Shown piece by piece: positions 32,975 to 41,829 of a DNA stretch of 64,000 bases (the first letter of the stretch is position 1; each line of letters opens with the position of its first letter). Under the pieces are notes generated by a model that was not told the origin of the DNA, searched no databases, and worked only from the letters and a program-made list of their open reading frames with translations. The position numbers and the translations under genes were made by a program. The stretch comes from Pseudomonas oryzihabitans (lineage in GTDB: Bacteria > Pseudomonadota > Gammaproteobacteria > Pseudomonadales > Pseudomonadaceae), in assembly GCF_001518815.1 (NCBI RefSeq), contig NZ_CP013987.1, forward strand, positions 2,378,501 to 2,442,500. The letters are read 5' to 3'.

Positions 32975-35812
32975 ATGTACGCGATGGATCACCAGCTCCG
33001 CGCCGACGTGCTGCAGCGCCTCGAGGGCGACCTCGGGATGCGGCACATCGCCGGGACGAACTACATGCGCAAGGGCGAGTGCCCGGCCTGCCACAAGCGC
33101 GAGCTGTTCACCGATCACCGCGCGCCCTGGGTGCTCAAATGCGGACGCGAGTCGAAGTGCGGCCAGACCTGGCACGTCAAGGAGCTCTATAGCGACCTGT
33201 TCGAGGACTGGTCCGAGCGCTTCAAGCCCACCAGCGACGCGCCGGCTGCCAGCGCTGACGGCTACCTCCAGTTCGCCCGCGGCTTCGACCTGAGTCTGAT
33301 CAAGGGCTGGTACAGCCAGGAAAACTACTGGGATCGCACCCAGGGCCTCGGCTCGGCCACCGTGCGCTTCCCGCTGGCCAAGGGCGGCTATTGGGAACGG
33401 CTGATCGATCGACCCTCGCGCTTCGGCAAACAGAAGGCCCGCTTCCAGCCGGGGGCCAGCTACCGCGGCGTCTGGTGGTGCCCGCCGAGCCTGGACCTGC
33501 AGACGGTTCAGGAGCTCTGGATCGTCGAGGGCATCTTCGACGCCATCGCCTTGACCCACCACGGCATCGCTGCCGTCTCGGCCATGAGCAGCAACGCCTA
33601 CCCCGAGCAGTCACTCAAGGAGCTGGCCAGCGCGCGCCAGGGCAAGCTACCGAAACTGGTCTGGGCCCTGGATAACGAACCCGGCGCCCACCACTATACC
33701 CGCCGCTGGGTCCGCCAAGCCCGCGAGCTGGGCTTCAAGTGCGAGGCCGCGCAGATCCCGCAACCGGGCAGCCGCAAGGTCGATTGGAACGACCTGCACC
33801 AACGCTGGGCCTTCGAGCAGGACGACAGTAAGCGCGAGGACCGCCGCGACCAGGACCTCAAGGAGGCTCGGTACCACGGCGCCTTGCTGCTGGCCGATAC
33901 CGCCGCCGAGAAGGCGGTGCTGATGTACGAATGGCGCGAGCGCCACGAATTCCACTTCACCTTCGAGAGCCGCCTCTACTGGTTCAAGCTCGACCTGGAC
34001 AAGTACAACAAGGCCCTCACCCACATCGAGGAATCCGAGCGCGACGAAGACCGCGAGCTGACCACCAAGCAGCAGCGCGACAAGGCCATGCGCCTGGCCG
34101 GCAACGTGGTCGAGATCGCCAACTGCGCGCCCCAGGCGCTGTACTTCCAGCGCAACGAGGTTACCGACGAGTCCTGGTACTACTTCCGCGTCGAGTTTCC
34201 CCACGACGGCGCGCCGGTGAAGAACACCTTCACCGGCGCCCAGGTCGCCGCCGCCAGCGAATTCAAGAAGCGCCTGCTCAGCATGGCCGCTGGCGCCGTC
34301 TTCACCGGCAGCGGCACCCAGCTGGACAAGATCATGAAGGACCAGCTCTTCGGCCTGAAAACCGTGGAGACCATGGACTATGTCGGCTACAGCCGCGAGC
34401 ACGGCTGCTATGTTTTCGGCGACCTGGCAGTGCGCGAGGGCCAGCTGCACCAGGTCAACGACGAGGACTACTTCGACTTCGGCAAGCTGCGCCTCAAGAC
34501 CCTGCAGAAGACCATTGGCCTCAAGCCCAACCCCGCTGCCGGCGACTACCGCAGCGACTGGCTGCCGCTGCTCTGGACCTGCTTCGGCGCCAACGGCCTC
34601 ATCGCCCTCACCTTCTGGTTCGGCTCGCTGTTCGCCGAGCAGATCCGCGCCCGCTACCAGTCCTTCCCCTTCCTGGAAGCCACCGGCGAGGCCGGCGCCG
34701 GCAAGACCACGCTGCTGACATTCCTCTGGAAGCTGTTCGGCCGCGCCGGCTACGAAGGCTTCGACCCGTCCAAGTCATCCACCGCGGGCCGCAGCCGCGC
34801 AATGGGCCAGGTCGCCGGCATGCCCATCGTCTTGATCGAGGGCGATCGCAACGACCCGGAGAAGGCCCACGCCAAGAGCTTCGACTGGGACGAACTGAAG
34901 GACTTCTTCGGCGGCGGCACCCTGCGCACCCGCGGCATGAAAACGGCGGGCAACGAGACCTACGAGCCGCCGTTCCGCGGCACCATCGCCATCAGCCAGA
35001 ACGCTCCAGTCAGCGCCTCCGAGGCCATCCTCACCCGGATCGTGAAGCTGCACTTCACCCGCCCGGTGCTGACCGACGAGAGCCGGGCCGCGGCCGACAC
35101 GCTGAGCCGCATGGACGGCGTGGCCCTGAGCCACTTCCTGCTGCTGGCCACCCGCAAGGAAGCCGAGGTCTTAGCCCGCTTCCACGAGCTCTTCCCGCAG
35201 TACGAGGCCAAGCTCCGCCGCCTGGGCGACACCTGCTTCTGCTGCGGCACCCGCCTGACCGGAGACAGCCATCGCTGCAGCAGTTGCCAGAGCGACCTGG
35301 TCGGCCACCTGCGCATCGAGCGGATCGTGAAGAACCACGCCATGTTCCTTGCCCTGCTCGACTGCCTTGCCTTGGTGGTGACCATCCCCGAGGACATGGT
35401 CCGCCAGACCCAGCGCACCATGGTCCGCATCGCCCTGGACCGCCAGGCGGCCATCAGCGCGGATAACCCGGTCGTGACCGAGTTCTGGCAGGTCTACGAC
35501 TACCTGCAATCGCTCAGCGAGCACCCGGTCGTCAACCACAGCAAAAACCCGGCTGAGGTGGCCATCAACCTCAACGAATTCATCGAGCGCGCTGCCGAGC
35601 ACCGCCAGCGCCTGGCAGACATGAGCACTCTGCGCGAGCTGCTCAAGGACAGCCGCCACTTCCGCTACCTCGACAACAAGGCCGTCGACAGCCGCATCCG
35701 CGAGCTGCAGCGCGCCGCCGCCCCGCTCGACAACCGGCCCAGCAAGGTTCGCTGCTGGGTCTTCAGCAATCCCCACTACCAACCTGCGGACAAGGCCAGC
35801 AGAAACCGCTGA
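32975..35812 (+). CDS. primase-helicase replication protein
   Basis: The product is 945 residues. It has an N-terminal zinc ribbon (CPACHKRELF ... CGRESKCG, about residues 31-65). A TOPRIM-type primase motif (LWIVEGIFDAI) lies near residue 183. A Walker A loop (GEAGAGKTT) is at about residues 570-578. A second zinc cluster (CFCCGTRLTG ... CSSC) lies near residue 757. This makes it a combined primase and helicase, closer in plan to P4 alpha than to the P2 gpA endonuclease, so replication probably does not use P2-style rolling circle. GGAG at 32963-32966 supports the ATG at 32975 over the GTG at 32966. Confidence 0.9.
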   Translation: MYAMDHQLRADVLQRLEGDLGMRHIAGTNYMRKGECPACHKRELFTDHRAPWVLKCGRESKCGQTWHVKELYSDLFEDWSERFKPTSDAPAASADGYLQFARGFDLSLIKGWYSQENYWDRTQGLGSATVRFPLAKGGYWERLIDRPSRFGKQKARFQPGASYRGVWWCPPSLDLQTVQELWIVEGIFDAIALTHHGIAAVSAMSSNAYPEQSLKELASARQGKLPKLVWALDNEPGAHHYTRRWVRQARELGFKCEAAQIPQPGSRKVDWNDLHQRWAFEQDDSKREDRRDQDLKEARYHGALLLADTAAEKAVLMYEWRERHEFHFTFESRLYWFKLDLDKYNKALTHIEESERDEDRELTTKQQRDKAMRLAGNVVEIANCAPQALYFQRNEVTDESWYYFRVEFPHDGAPVKNTFTGAQVAAASEFKKRLLSMAAGAVFTGSGTQLDKIMKDQLFGLKTVETMDYVGYSREHGCYVFGDLAVREGQLHQVNDEDYFDFGKLRLKTLQKTIGLKPNPAAGDYRSDWLPLLWTCFGANGLIALTFWFGSLFAEQIRARYQSFPFLEATGEAGAGKTTLLTFLWKLFGRAGYEGFDPSKSSTAGRSRAMGQVAGMPIVLIEGDRNDPEKAHAKSFDWDELKDFFGGGTLRTRGMKTAGNETYEPPFRGTIAISQNAPVSASEAILTRIVKLHFTRPVLTDESRAAADTLSRMDGVALSHFLLLATRKEAEVLARFHELFPQYEAKLRRLGDTCFCCGTRLTGDSHRCSSCQSDLVGHLRIERIVKNHAMFLALLDCLALVVTIPEDMVRQTQRTMVRIALDRQAAISADNPVVTEFWQVYDYLQSLSEHPVVNHSKNPAEVAINLNEFIERAAEHRQRLADMSTLRELLKDSRHFRYLDNKAVDSRIRELQRAAAPLDNRPSKVRCWVFSNPHYQPADKASRNR

Positions 35813-35883
35813 CAGACAGAAACGAAAAGGCCCGGGAGAGCGGCAACTCCCCCAGGCCCTGCCACCACCCCTGGAGATTCATC
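35813..35883 (+). promoter_or_regulatory. short spacer with hairpin after the primase gene
   Basis: GGCCCGGGAG and CTCCCCCAGGCC form an imperfect stem (about 35830-35858), followed by CTGGAG as the ribosome binding site of the next gene. It may be a processing or attenuator hairpin. Confidence 0.35.
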
Positions 35884-36126
35884 ATGCCAATGACTCAGAG
35901 CAGCAGCACTCACCAGCCTATCACGCTCCACCCCACCCTCGTCCGCCGCTGCCGGGCCACCGCCCTGCTTGGCGAGGCACTGATCCGCTACCAGGTCAGC
36001 AATGCCCTGGGCGATCGCATCCACCTGCTGGCCCTGGCCAGCATGGCCAACACGCTAGGCGCGCTCACGGACCAGGACGCCAGCGTCATCAACCAGACCC
36101 TGGACCGCACTGGAGGCGCCCATTGA
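35884..36126 (+). CDS. small phage protein
   Basis: The product is 80 residues with a ribosome binding site (CTGGAG). TLVRRCRATALLGEALIRYQ is helical. I recognise no family. It overlaps the TTG start of the PrtN-like gene and is probably its operon partner. Confidence 0.55.
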   Translation: MPMTQSSSTHQPITLHPTLVRRCRATALLGEALIRYQVSNALGDRIHLLALASMANTLGALTDQDASVINQTLDRTGGAH

Positions 36127-36392
36127 ACACGACGTTCCTACTCATGGCTCAGTACCAAGGCGCGGCGGTCATTCCGCTGGAGCGTCTTTGCGCTGACTAC
36201 TTCAGCCACCTGACGCCCGCCAAGCTGCGCAGCAAGATCGTGGCGGGCGTCATCGACCTGCCGCTGGTGCGGATTGAGAACAGCCAGAAAGCCGCCCAGG
36301 GCGTGCACCTGACGGACCTGGCTCGTTACCTGGACGTGCAGCGTGAGCGGGCTGTCCGCGAGAACGACAAGCTGCACAACCGGGCGAGCTAG
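36123..36392 (+). CDS. PrtN-family (pyocin activator) protein
   Basis: The product is 89 residues. The start is TTG, supported by GGAGGCG upstream and by the conserved family N-terminus MNTTFLLMAQY. The pattern AVIPLERLCADYFSHLTP and LPLVRIENSQKAAQGVHLTDLARYLD matches PrtN, the activator of pyocin genes in P. aeruginosa. Family members next to phage integrases may act as excisionase or as regulators. The gene converges on int and overlaps its last four bases. Confidence 0.85.
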   Translation: MNTTFLLMAQYQGAAVIPLERLCADYFSHLTPAKLRSKIVAGVIDLPLVRIENSQKAAQGVHLTDLARYLDVQRERAVRENDKLHNRAS

Positions 36393-37507
36393 CGCGGCAC
36401 GCGTGCGCCGAGCACCACTGGCGCCGCGATGATCCTCTCCAGCCAGGGCCATCCCGCATAGGGATCGCCCTGGCCTTTCAGGTGCGTATAGCGCCGCATC
36501 GAGTTCCAGTCCCGATGGCCCGACACGCTGGCCACCCGCGGAATGTCCCAGTCCATCTCGAACAGCCGGCTCACCCCGTCGTGGCGCAGGTCGTGGAAGC
36601 GCAGGTCCTGCAGGCTGAGGAACTGGCAGGCCTTGGTGAACGACGCCGAGATCGAGTCACCGTTGTAAGGGAAGATCTCCTCACATTCCCGCGGCATCGA
36701 CTGCAGGATGGCCCAGGCCTCATCCGGTAGATGGCACCAGACGTGGTTGCCGATCTTCTGCCCCGGGTTCTTCATATCGCGCACCAGCACCGCCTGCCGG
36801 CGCTCGTCCAGGTCGTCCCAGCGGATCCGCGTGATCTCCTCCTGGCGGCGGGTGGAGAAGATCGCGAAGGCGATCACCTTGGGCATGTTGATCGATGCCG
36901 GCCGGCGCCGCTGCATCTCGAAAAAGTACCCCAGCAGCTGATCCAGCTCCTGGGGTTCGGGACGCCGATCGCGCTCCTTGCTCTTGCTGATCATGCCCAT
37001 TTTTTTGAGCACCCGGCGGGCGTCGGCCATGGCATGCGGATCGATCTCATAGCCCCACGCCGGCCGAGCGATCGACAGAACAGCTGCCAGGTGCGAAAGG
37101 TCGTTGCCCACCGTCTGCGCCTGTACCCCACCGCCTTCGGAGCCCATGCGCCACTGGCCATATTCCACCAGACGCTGGCTGCTAAGCTCGCGGTCCTCCA
37201 GGTCACCGAGCCACGTCTCGCCAATGGCCCTCAGCGTTGCCTCCTTGGTCCGGCCGAGCGTAGTACCGAACTGCTCCACGTAGCGGGCGATCATCTGTTG
37301 AACAGTCGATCCCTTCCGCTTCGCACGCTCCAAGGCACCTGGCTGGGCAAGCTCAGTTTCTCGCTTTTTCAGCCACGCCTGCGCGGTCTGCTTCCGGTCG
37401 AAAGTCTGGCTTTCCTGATAGACTCGAACTCCATCCCGCATGATGCGGAGTTGGGCCGTATAGCCCGTGCTGCCATCCTTCCGGCGGCGTGACGTTATCG
37501 TCCCCAT
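36389..37507 (-). CDS. int: tyrosine recombinase (phage integrase)
   Basis: The product is 372 residues. The catalytic residues visible are Arg220 or Arg221 (FSTRRQEEITRI), His305-x2-Arg308 (HDLRHDG), His331 (SGHRDW) and Tyr340 (RRYTHL), the full tyrosine recombinase set. The N-terminal 80 residues are an arm-binding type domain. It lies directly beside dusA, a known insertion site for prophages, and its promoter region carries TGCTACA repeats. It would catalyse insertion, and excision with a partner factor. Confidence 0.94.
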   Translation of the reverse strand: MGTITSRRRKDGSTGYTAQLRIMRDGVRVYQESQTFDRKQTAQAWLKKRETELAQPGALERAKRKGSTVQQMIARYVEQFGTTLGRTKEATLRAIGETWLGDLEDRELSSQRLVEYGQWRMGSEGGGVQAQTVGNDLSHLAAVLSIARPAWGYEIDPHAMADARRVLKKMGMISKSKERDRRPEPQELDQLLGYFFEMQRRRPASINMPKVIAFAIFSTRRQEEITRIRWDDLDERRQAVLVRDMKNPGQKIGNHVWCHLPDEAWAILQSMPRECEEIFPYNGDSISASFTKACQFLSLQDLRFHDLRHDGVSRLFEMDWDIPRVASVSGHRDWNSMRRYTHLKGQGDPYAGWPWLERIIAAPVVLGARVPR

Positions 37508-37609
37508 TTCGATTTGCTACATGACCGTTTGCGATTGCTACATTGTAGCAACGCACCTCTAAAAACCGTCTGAAATGTAGCAAAACGAGCCTAGAACAGA
37601 CGTACCGAG
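37508..37609. other. int promoter/attachment region with TGTAGCA repeats
   Basis: A perfect dyad TTGCTACA-T-TGTAGCAA lies at 37535-37551. Further half-sites are at 37513-37522 (TTTGCTACAT) and 37575-37583 (ATGTAGCAA). Four copies within 71 bases between the integrase start and dusA fit arm-type or autoregulatory sites of the integrase. The crossover core should lie here or within the first 100 bases of dusA. Confidence 0.6.
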
Positions 37610-38620
37610 ATGCTTGCCGAAACCGCCTCAAACCCAGCAACCACGCGCCCTGAGCCGTCCCGCCGCTTTTCCGTGGCGCCCATGATGGACTGGACGGACC
37701 GTCACTGCCGTTATTTCCATCGCCTGCTGTCCCAGCACGCCCTGCTCTATACCGAAATGGTCACTACCGGTGCCTTGCTGCATGGCGATGCCCAGCGGTT
37801 TCTGAGCCATGACGAGACCGAGCATCCCCTGGCGCTACAGCTGGGTGGCAGCGTGCCGGCTGAACTGGCCGCCGCAGCGCGGCTGGGTGAGCAGGTGGGT
37901 TATGACGAGATCAACCTGAACGTTGGCTGCCCCAGTGATCGCGTGCAGAACAACATGATCGGCGCCTGCCTGATGGCCTATCCCGAGCGAGTGGCTGACA
38001 GCGTCAAGGCGATGCGCGATGCCGTGGCCATTCCGGTGACGGTCAAGCACCGCATCGGCATCTCCGGGCGAGACAGCTACGAGGCCCTGCGGGACTTCGT
38101 CGGCCAGGTCGCGGAGGCCGGTTGCCGCAGCTTTACCGTGCATGCGCGCATCGCCATCCTGGAGGGCCTGTCGCCCAAGCAGAATCGCGAGATTCCGCCG
38201 CTGCGCTACGACGTGGCAGCACAGCTGGTGCAGGATTTTCCGGATCTCGAGTTCATTCTCAATGGCGGCATCAAGACCCTGGATACCTGCCGGGAGCAGT
38301 TGGAGGTCTTCGATGGGGTGATGCTGGGTCGCGAGGCCTATCAGAACCCCTATCTGTTGGCCGAAGTGGATGTGGCGCTCTACGGCTGCGATCGTCCGCA
38401 ACTCACCCGTCATGAAGTGATGCTGCAACTGCGGCCCTATGTCGAGGCGCACCTGCAACAGGGGGGCGTCATTCATCACGTCACTCGCCACGTCCTGGGT
38501 CTGGCGCAGGGGTTTCCCGGCGCGCGGCGCTTCCGCCAATTGCTGTCAACCGATCTGCATCGCAGCCCTGAACCGCTGCGCCTGTATGACGAGGCCACTG
38601 AACTTCTCAGAGGTCACTGA
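37610..38620 (+). CDS. dusA: tRNA-dihydrouridine(20/20a) synthase DusA
   Basis: The product is 336 residues, the usual length. It is a flavin enzyme that reduces uridine at positions 20 and 20a of tRNA. SVAPMMDWTDRHCRYF (residues 21-36) and NLNVGCPSDRVQNN with catalytic Cys107 are family signatures. The prophage abuts its 5' end; the gene is complete, so the phage must supply the first codons and promoter or leave them unchanged. A start at 37610 keeps a short variable leader. Confidence 0.95.
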   Translation: MLAETASNPATTRPEPSRRFSVAPMMDWTDRHCRYFHRLLSQHALLYTEMVTTGALLHGDAQRFLSHDETEHPLALQLGGSVPAELAAAARLGEQVGYDEINLNVGCPSDRVQNNMIGACLMAYPERVADSVKAMRDAVAIPVTVKHRIGISGRDSYEALRDFVGQVAEAGCRSFTVHARIAILEGLSPKQNREIPPLRYDVAAQLVQDFPDLEFILNGGIKTLDTCREQLEVFDGVMLGREAYQNPYLLAEVDVALYGCDRPQLTRHEVMLQLRPYVEAHLQQGGVIHHVTRHVLGLAQGFPGARRFRQLLSTDLHRSPEPLRLYDEATELLRGH

Positions 38621-38667
38621 GTCACGTCTCCACGATGTCCATTCGCTAACCGAAGGAAAGACCTGCC

Positions 38668-39594
38668 ATGAGCAAGCTGGAACAACTCAAGCAATACACC
38701 ACGGTCGTCGCCGATACCGGCGATCTGGACGCCATCGCCCGTCTCAAGCCCTACGACGCCACGACCAACCCCTCGCTGCTGCTCAAGGCTGCTGCCCTGC
38801 CCCGCTATGAAGAACATCTGCAGGCTGCCTTCAGTGGCGCGGGTGGCGACATCGGCCTCGCCTGCGATCGATTCGCCGTGGCCGTCGGTGGCGAGATCCT
38901 CAAGCTGATCCCCGGGCGCATCTCCACCGAGGTGGACGCACGCCTGTCGTTCGACACCGGCGCCACCCTGGACCGTGCCCATCGTCTGATCGAGCTGTAC
39001 GAGAAGGCCGGCATCGGCAAGGACCGCGTACTGATCAAGATCGCCTCCACCTGGGAAGGCATCCGCGCCGCCGAGCAACTGGAGAAGGAAGGCATCCAGA
39101 CCAACCTGACCCTGCTGTTCTCCTTCGCCCAGGCTGCGGCCTGCGCCGATGCCGGCGTGTTCCTGATCTCGCCCTTCGTCGGTCGCATCTACGACTGGTA
39201 CAAGAAGGCCGAAGGCCGTGACTACGAAGGCGCCGAAGACCCGGGCGTGAAGTCCGTGACTCGCATCTACCAATACTACAAGGCCAATGGCTACGACACC
39301 GTGGTGATGGGTGCCAGCTTCCGCAACCTGAACCAGATCGAACAGCTGGCCGGCTGCGACCGCCTGACCATCAGCCCCGAACTGCTGCAGCAGCTGTCGG
39401 ACGCCCAGGGCGACCTGCCCCGCCTGCTAACCACCGACACCAGTGGTGGTGAGCCCAAGCAGCAGCTGAACGAACCTGCCTTCCGCTGGGCACACAACGA
39501 AGACGCCATGGCCACCGAAAAGCTGGCCGAAGGCATTCGCCAGTTCGCGCGGGATCAGGAAAAGCTGGAAGTGTTGCTGCCCGGCAAGCGCTGA
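38668..39594 (+). CDS. tal: transaldolase
   Basis: The product is 308 residues (TalB-type about 315). It moves a three-carbon dihydroxyacetone unit between sugar phosphates in the pentose phosphate pathway. The Schiff-base lysine is Lys124 in [11 protein letters not shown]. It follows dusA by 47 bases and may share its transcript. The cytosolic enzyme is of subfamily 1. Confidence 0.96.
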   Translation: MSKLEQLKQYTTVVADTGDLDAIARLKPYDATTNPSLLLKAAALPRYEEHLQAAFSGAGGDIGLACDRFAVAVGGEILKLIPGRISTEVDARLSFDTGATLDRAHRLIELYEKAGIGKDRVLIKIASTWEGIRAAEQLEKEGIQTNLTLLFSFAQAAACADAGVFLISPFVGRIYDWYKKAEGRDYEGAEDPGVKSVTRIYQYYKANGYDTVVMGASFRNLNQIEQLAGCDRLTISPELLQQLSDAQGDLPRLLTTDTSGGEPKQQLNEPAFRWAHNEDAMATEKLAEGIRQFARDQEKLEVLLPGKR

Positions 39595-39604
39595 GTGATA
39601 GCGC

Positions 39605-39631
39605 GGTCAGTGCCTTTCGAGGGCACTGACC
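39605..39631. terminator. hairpin between tal and the STAS gene
   Basis: GGTCAGTGCC and GGCACTGACC form a perfect 10-base stem with a 7-base loop. It overlaps the stop codon of the opposite-strand STAS gene and follows tal by 10 bases. There is no strong T-run, so efficiency is uncertain. Confidence 0.5.
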
Positions 39632-40089
39632 AGATCGCGAAAGGCGTTGCGGTTGGATTCATTGAGGCCCATCAACACCCGGTGGGCTTCAAGCACACGA
39701 CTGCGTACCTCGGCTTCTGACTGATCCTGCGGTGGCAGATCGGTCAGGCAGTCCGGGCAAGGCACTACGGTTTCGACGATATTGAACACCTGATCGAAGC
39801 CCATGGAATCCAGCAGCCGCAGGATGTCCGGGTTGTTCGTGGTCAGCATGGGCAATAGCCCGATGCGCTGCCGTGACAGGATCGACAGCTTGGCCAGCAG
39901 GCCCAGGGTGGTGCTGTCGATGCTCTGCGTCTCCGTCAGGTCGATGACGATGGACGAGAAATTCAACGACGAGAAGATGTGCTCGATGGTCGCGTCCAAC
40001 GCCGAGCAGAGGGTCAGACGCACCTCGCCGGTAAACTTCAGGACGAAGGTACCGTCCTGCTCGGCAAATTGGATTTTTCCGGTGCTCAT
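39607..40089 (-). CDS. hsbA: anti-sigma-factor antagonist (STAS, HsbA-like)
   Basis: The product is 160 residues. The STAS domain (about 1-105) contains DLTETQSIDSTTLGLLAKL, with the phosphoacceptor serine at SIDSTT. In P. aeruginosa HsbA is switched by the kinase/phosphatase HsbR and acts with the anti-sigma factor FlgM to control swarming and biofilm. The last 50 residues (CPDCLTDLPP and on) are an extension. It overlaps the hsbR-like gene by four bases. Confidence 0.88.
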   Translation of the reverse strand: MSTGKIQFAEQDGTFVLKFTGEVRLTLCSALDATIEHIFSSLNFSSIVIDLTETQSIDSTTLGLLAKLSILSRQRIGLLPMLTTNNPDILRLLDSMGFDQVFNIVETVVPCPDCLTDLPPQDQSEAEVRSRVLEAHRVLMGLNESNRNAFRDLVSALERH

Positions 40090-41270
40090 GCCAGGTTCCT
40101 GCTCAACACCAGCAAAGCGATATCGTCAGGCATCTCGGTAACGGATGCCAGATCCAGGGCTTCGCTAAGGCCTGCCAGTGTACCGCCAGCACGGCGGACG
40201 TAGTCGGGCAAGCTGTGTTCTTTCTCTTTCAAATTGTCTCCCGGCAGCAGATCGAAGATGCCATCCGAAAAGAGGGTCAGGCTGAAACGCTCGGGCAAGG
40301 CCATCTGGTGGTCATTGTAGGTGGCCTCCTGGAACAGGCCGACCGGCAGCCCCTTGCCCAGCAGGAAGCGGGTTTCTTCCGGCGTGTGCAGGACAGGCAA
40401 AGGCAGATGGCCACCGATGCTGTACGCCAGGGTACCCGTGGTTTCGTCGATGACGCCACCCAGCATGGTCACGTGCTTGCCCAATTTGCAATCCAGTAGA
40501 CCCCTGTTGATGTGACCGAGCACATCCGACGGCTTGAATTCGGGCAGCGTGCCGTTGCGCTTGGACTCATAGAGCAGGCGCGTGGTCATGAACTTGAGCA
40601 ACACGGTCACGAAGGCCGACGAGGCGCCATGACCGGAGACGTCGGCCAGGTAGAAAGCGACCCGGTGTTCGTCGATGCGAAAGTAGTCGACGAAATCGCC
40701 GGACAGATAGAGCGAGGGGATGATTTCGTGGGCGAAGTTCAGCCCCTCGGTCTCCCAAGGCGTCACTGGCAGCATGTTCATCTGCACGTGGCGCCCGGCG
40801 TTCTGGTCTTCCTGCAACAGGCTCAGGCTGGCCTGCAGCTCGCGATTGGTGTTTTCCAGCTTGACCCGATAGCGATCGTTTTCCAGGCGCAGGCGGGCGC
40901 GATCCAGGGCCCGATTGACCGAGTGCTCGAGCACCATCAGGTCTTCAAGTGGCTTGATCAGGTAATCGGCCGCGCCTAGCCGCAGGGCTTCCACGACGTC
41001 GCTCATGACGCCGGCGCCGGACAGCACCAGCACGGGCGTATCGATGGACAGCTCACTGATGCGGCGCAGCAGCGTCAGCCCGTCGACCTGCGGCATGCGC
41101 AGGTCGCAGATAATGAGGTCAGGCTGTTCGCGCTCGAACATCTCTAGGCCCTGCTGACCATTGCTGGCTTGCAGGACATTGAAGCCACTGTCTTCGAGAT
41201 AGTCGGCGAGACTGAGGCGAACCACCTCGTCATCGTCAATGATCAAGAGCGTGGCAGGCGAATTAGACAT
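40086..41270 (-). CDS. hsbR: response regulator with PP2C-type phosphatase (HsbR-like)
   Basis: The product is 394 residues from the ATG at 41270. A receiver domain (1-125) has phosphoacceptor Asp56 (CDLRMP). A coiled linker (about 130-170) precedes a PP2C/SpoIIE phosphatase domain (about 185-390; SGDFVDYFRID, LADVSGHGASSAFVTV). P. aeruginosa HsbR has an additional C-terminal kinase-like domain (about 570 residues in total); here the protein ends after the phosphatase, so a separate kinase would be needed. Coupled to the STAS gene. Confidence 0.88.
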   Translation of the reverse strand: MSNSPATLLIIDDDEVVRLSLADYLEDSGFNVLQASNGQQGLEMFEREQPDLIICDLRMPQVDGLTLLRRISELSIDTPVLVLSGAGVMSDVVEALRLGAADYLIKPLEDLMVLEHSVNRALDRARLRLENDRYRVKLENTNRELQASLSLLQEDQNAGRHVQMNMLPVTPWETEGLNFAHEIIPSLYLSGDFVDYFRIDEHRVAFYLADVSGHGASSAFVTVLLKFMTTRLLYESKRNGTLPEFKPSDVLGHINRGLLDCKLGKHVTMLGGVIDETTGTLAYSIGGHLPLPVLHTPEETRFLLGKGLPVGLFQEATYNDHQMALPERFSLTLFSDGIFDLLPGDNLKEKEHSLPDYVRRAGGTLAGLSEALDLASVTEMPDDIALLVLSRNLA

Positions 41271-41474
41271 AGAGGATCCAGGCATGCACCCGAACGGCAA
41301 ACCGGCGGACACGATCCGACACGGGCCACGGTGATTACGACACGGCGGAGACACTACTCCCATCCACCGGGGCGTTCAAGCTTGCCAACCGGATGGAATT
41401 TCTTTACAGGGTGCCGTTCATGAGTTTATACCTCCAGCACACCGCCATCCATCCTCCCAAGCAGTAGGATTGCC

Positions 41475-41774
41475 ATGAGTACCATTGACCGCTCTTACAG
41501 TGAAAAGCGCGATTTCATTCGCATGCACATCGACTCCAAGGCCGTACTGAAGGTGGGCGATGCCTCCTTCGAGGCGCGCTGCGTCGATTTGTCCAGCACC
41601 GGTTTCCAGATCGAGGCCGCCACCAGCCTGCAGGTCGGTGACAAGGTGACTGTCGTGATTCCCTCCAGCCATGCCGAACTCCCCGGACTGGAAGCGGATG
41701 CCGAGGTCCTGCGCATCCAGGCTAGCGATTCGGGCAAGCAGCTGCTTGGCCTGTCCGTGCTCGACATGCGCTAG
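41475..41774 (+). CDS. PilZ domain protein
   Basis: The product is 99 residues, a single PilZ domain. The KRDFIRMH segment supplies the RxxxR-type arginines, and DLSSTGFQI supplies the (D/N)xSxxG motif, the two parts of the cyclic-di-GMP site. It stands alone, divergent from hsbR and followed by a strong bidirectional terminator. Confidence 0.9.
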   Translation: MSTIDRSYSEKRDFIRMHIDSKAVLKVGDASFEARCVDLSSTGFQIEAATSLQVGDKVTVVIPSSHAELPGLEADAEVLRIQASDSGKQLLGLSVLDMR

Positions 41775-41787
41775 GCGCAAAGACCAT

Positions 41788-41817
41788 AAAAAAGGCAGCC
41801 CACGGGCTGCCTTTTTT
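41788..41817. terminator. bidirectional terminator
   Basis: AAAAAAGGCAGCCC and GGGCTGCCTTTTTT form a perfect stem with a two-base spacer and T-runs on both strands. It serves the PilZ gene (plus) and mlaA (minus). Confidence 0.92.
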
Positions 41818-41829
41818 TATGGTCCGGGA

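Larger units (their letters stand above)
1822..37609. mobile_element. P2-type prophage inserted at dusA
   Basis: The interval holds a full P2-like set in P2 order: Q, P (leftward), O, N, M, L, X, lysis, R, S, V, W, J, I, H, FI, FII, E/E', T, U, D. Lysogeny control, replication, and an integrase abutting dusA follow. In P2 the attachment site lies between D and int; here int is at the far right end, so the prophage map is permuted relative to P2. The right boundary is close to the dusA start. I could not find a left attachment site, so the left boundary is open and may lie left of 1822 or outside the window. Cargo genes are AT-rich compared with the structural genes. Confidence 0.9.
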
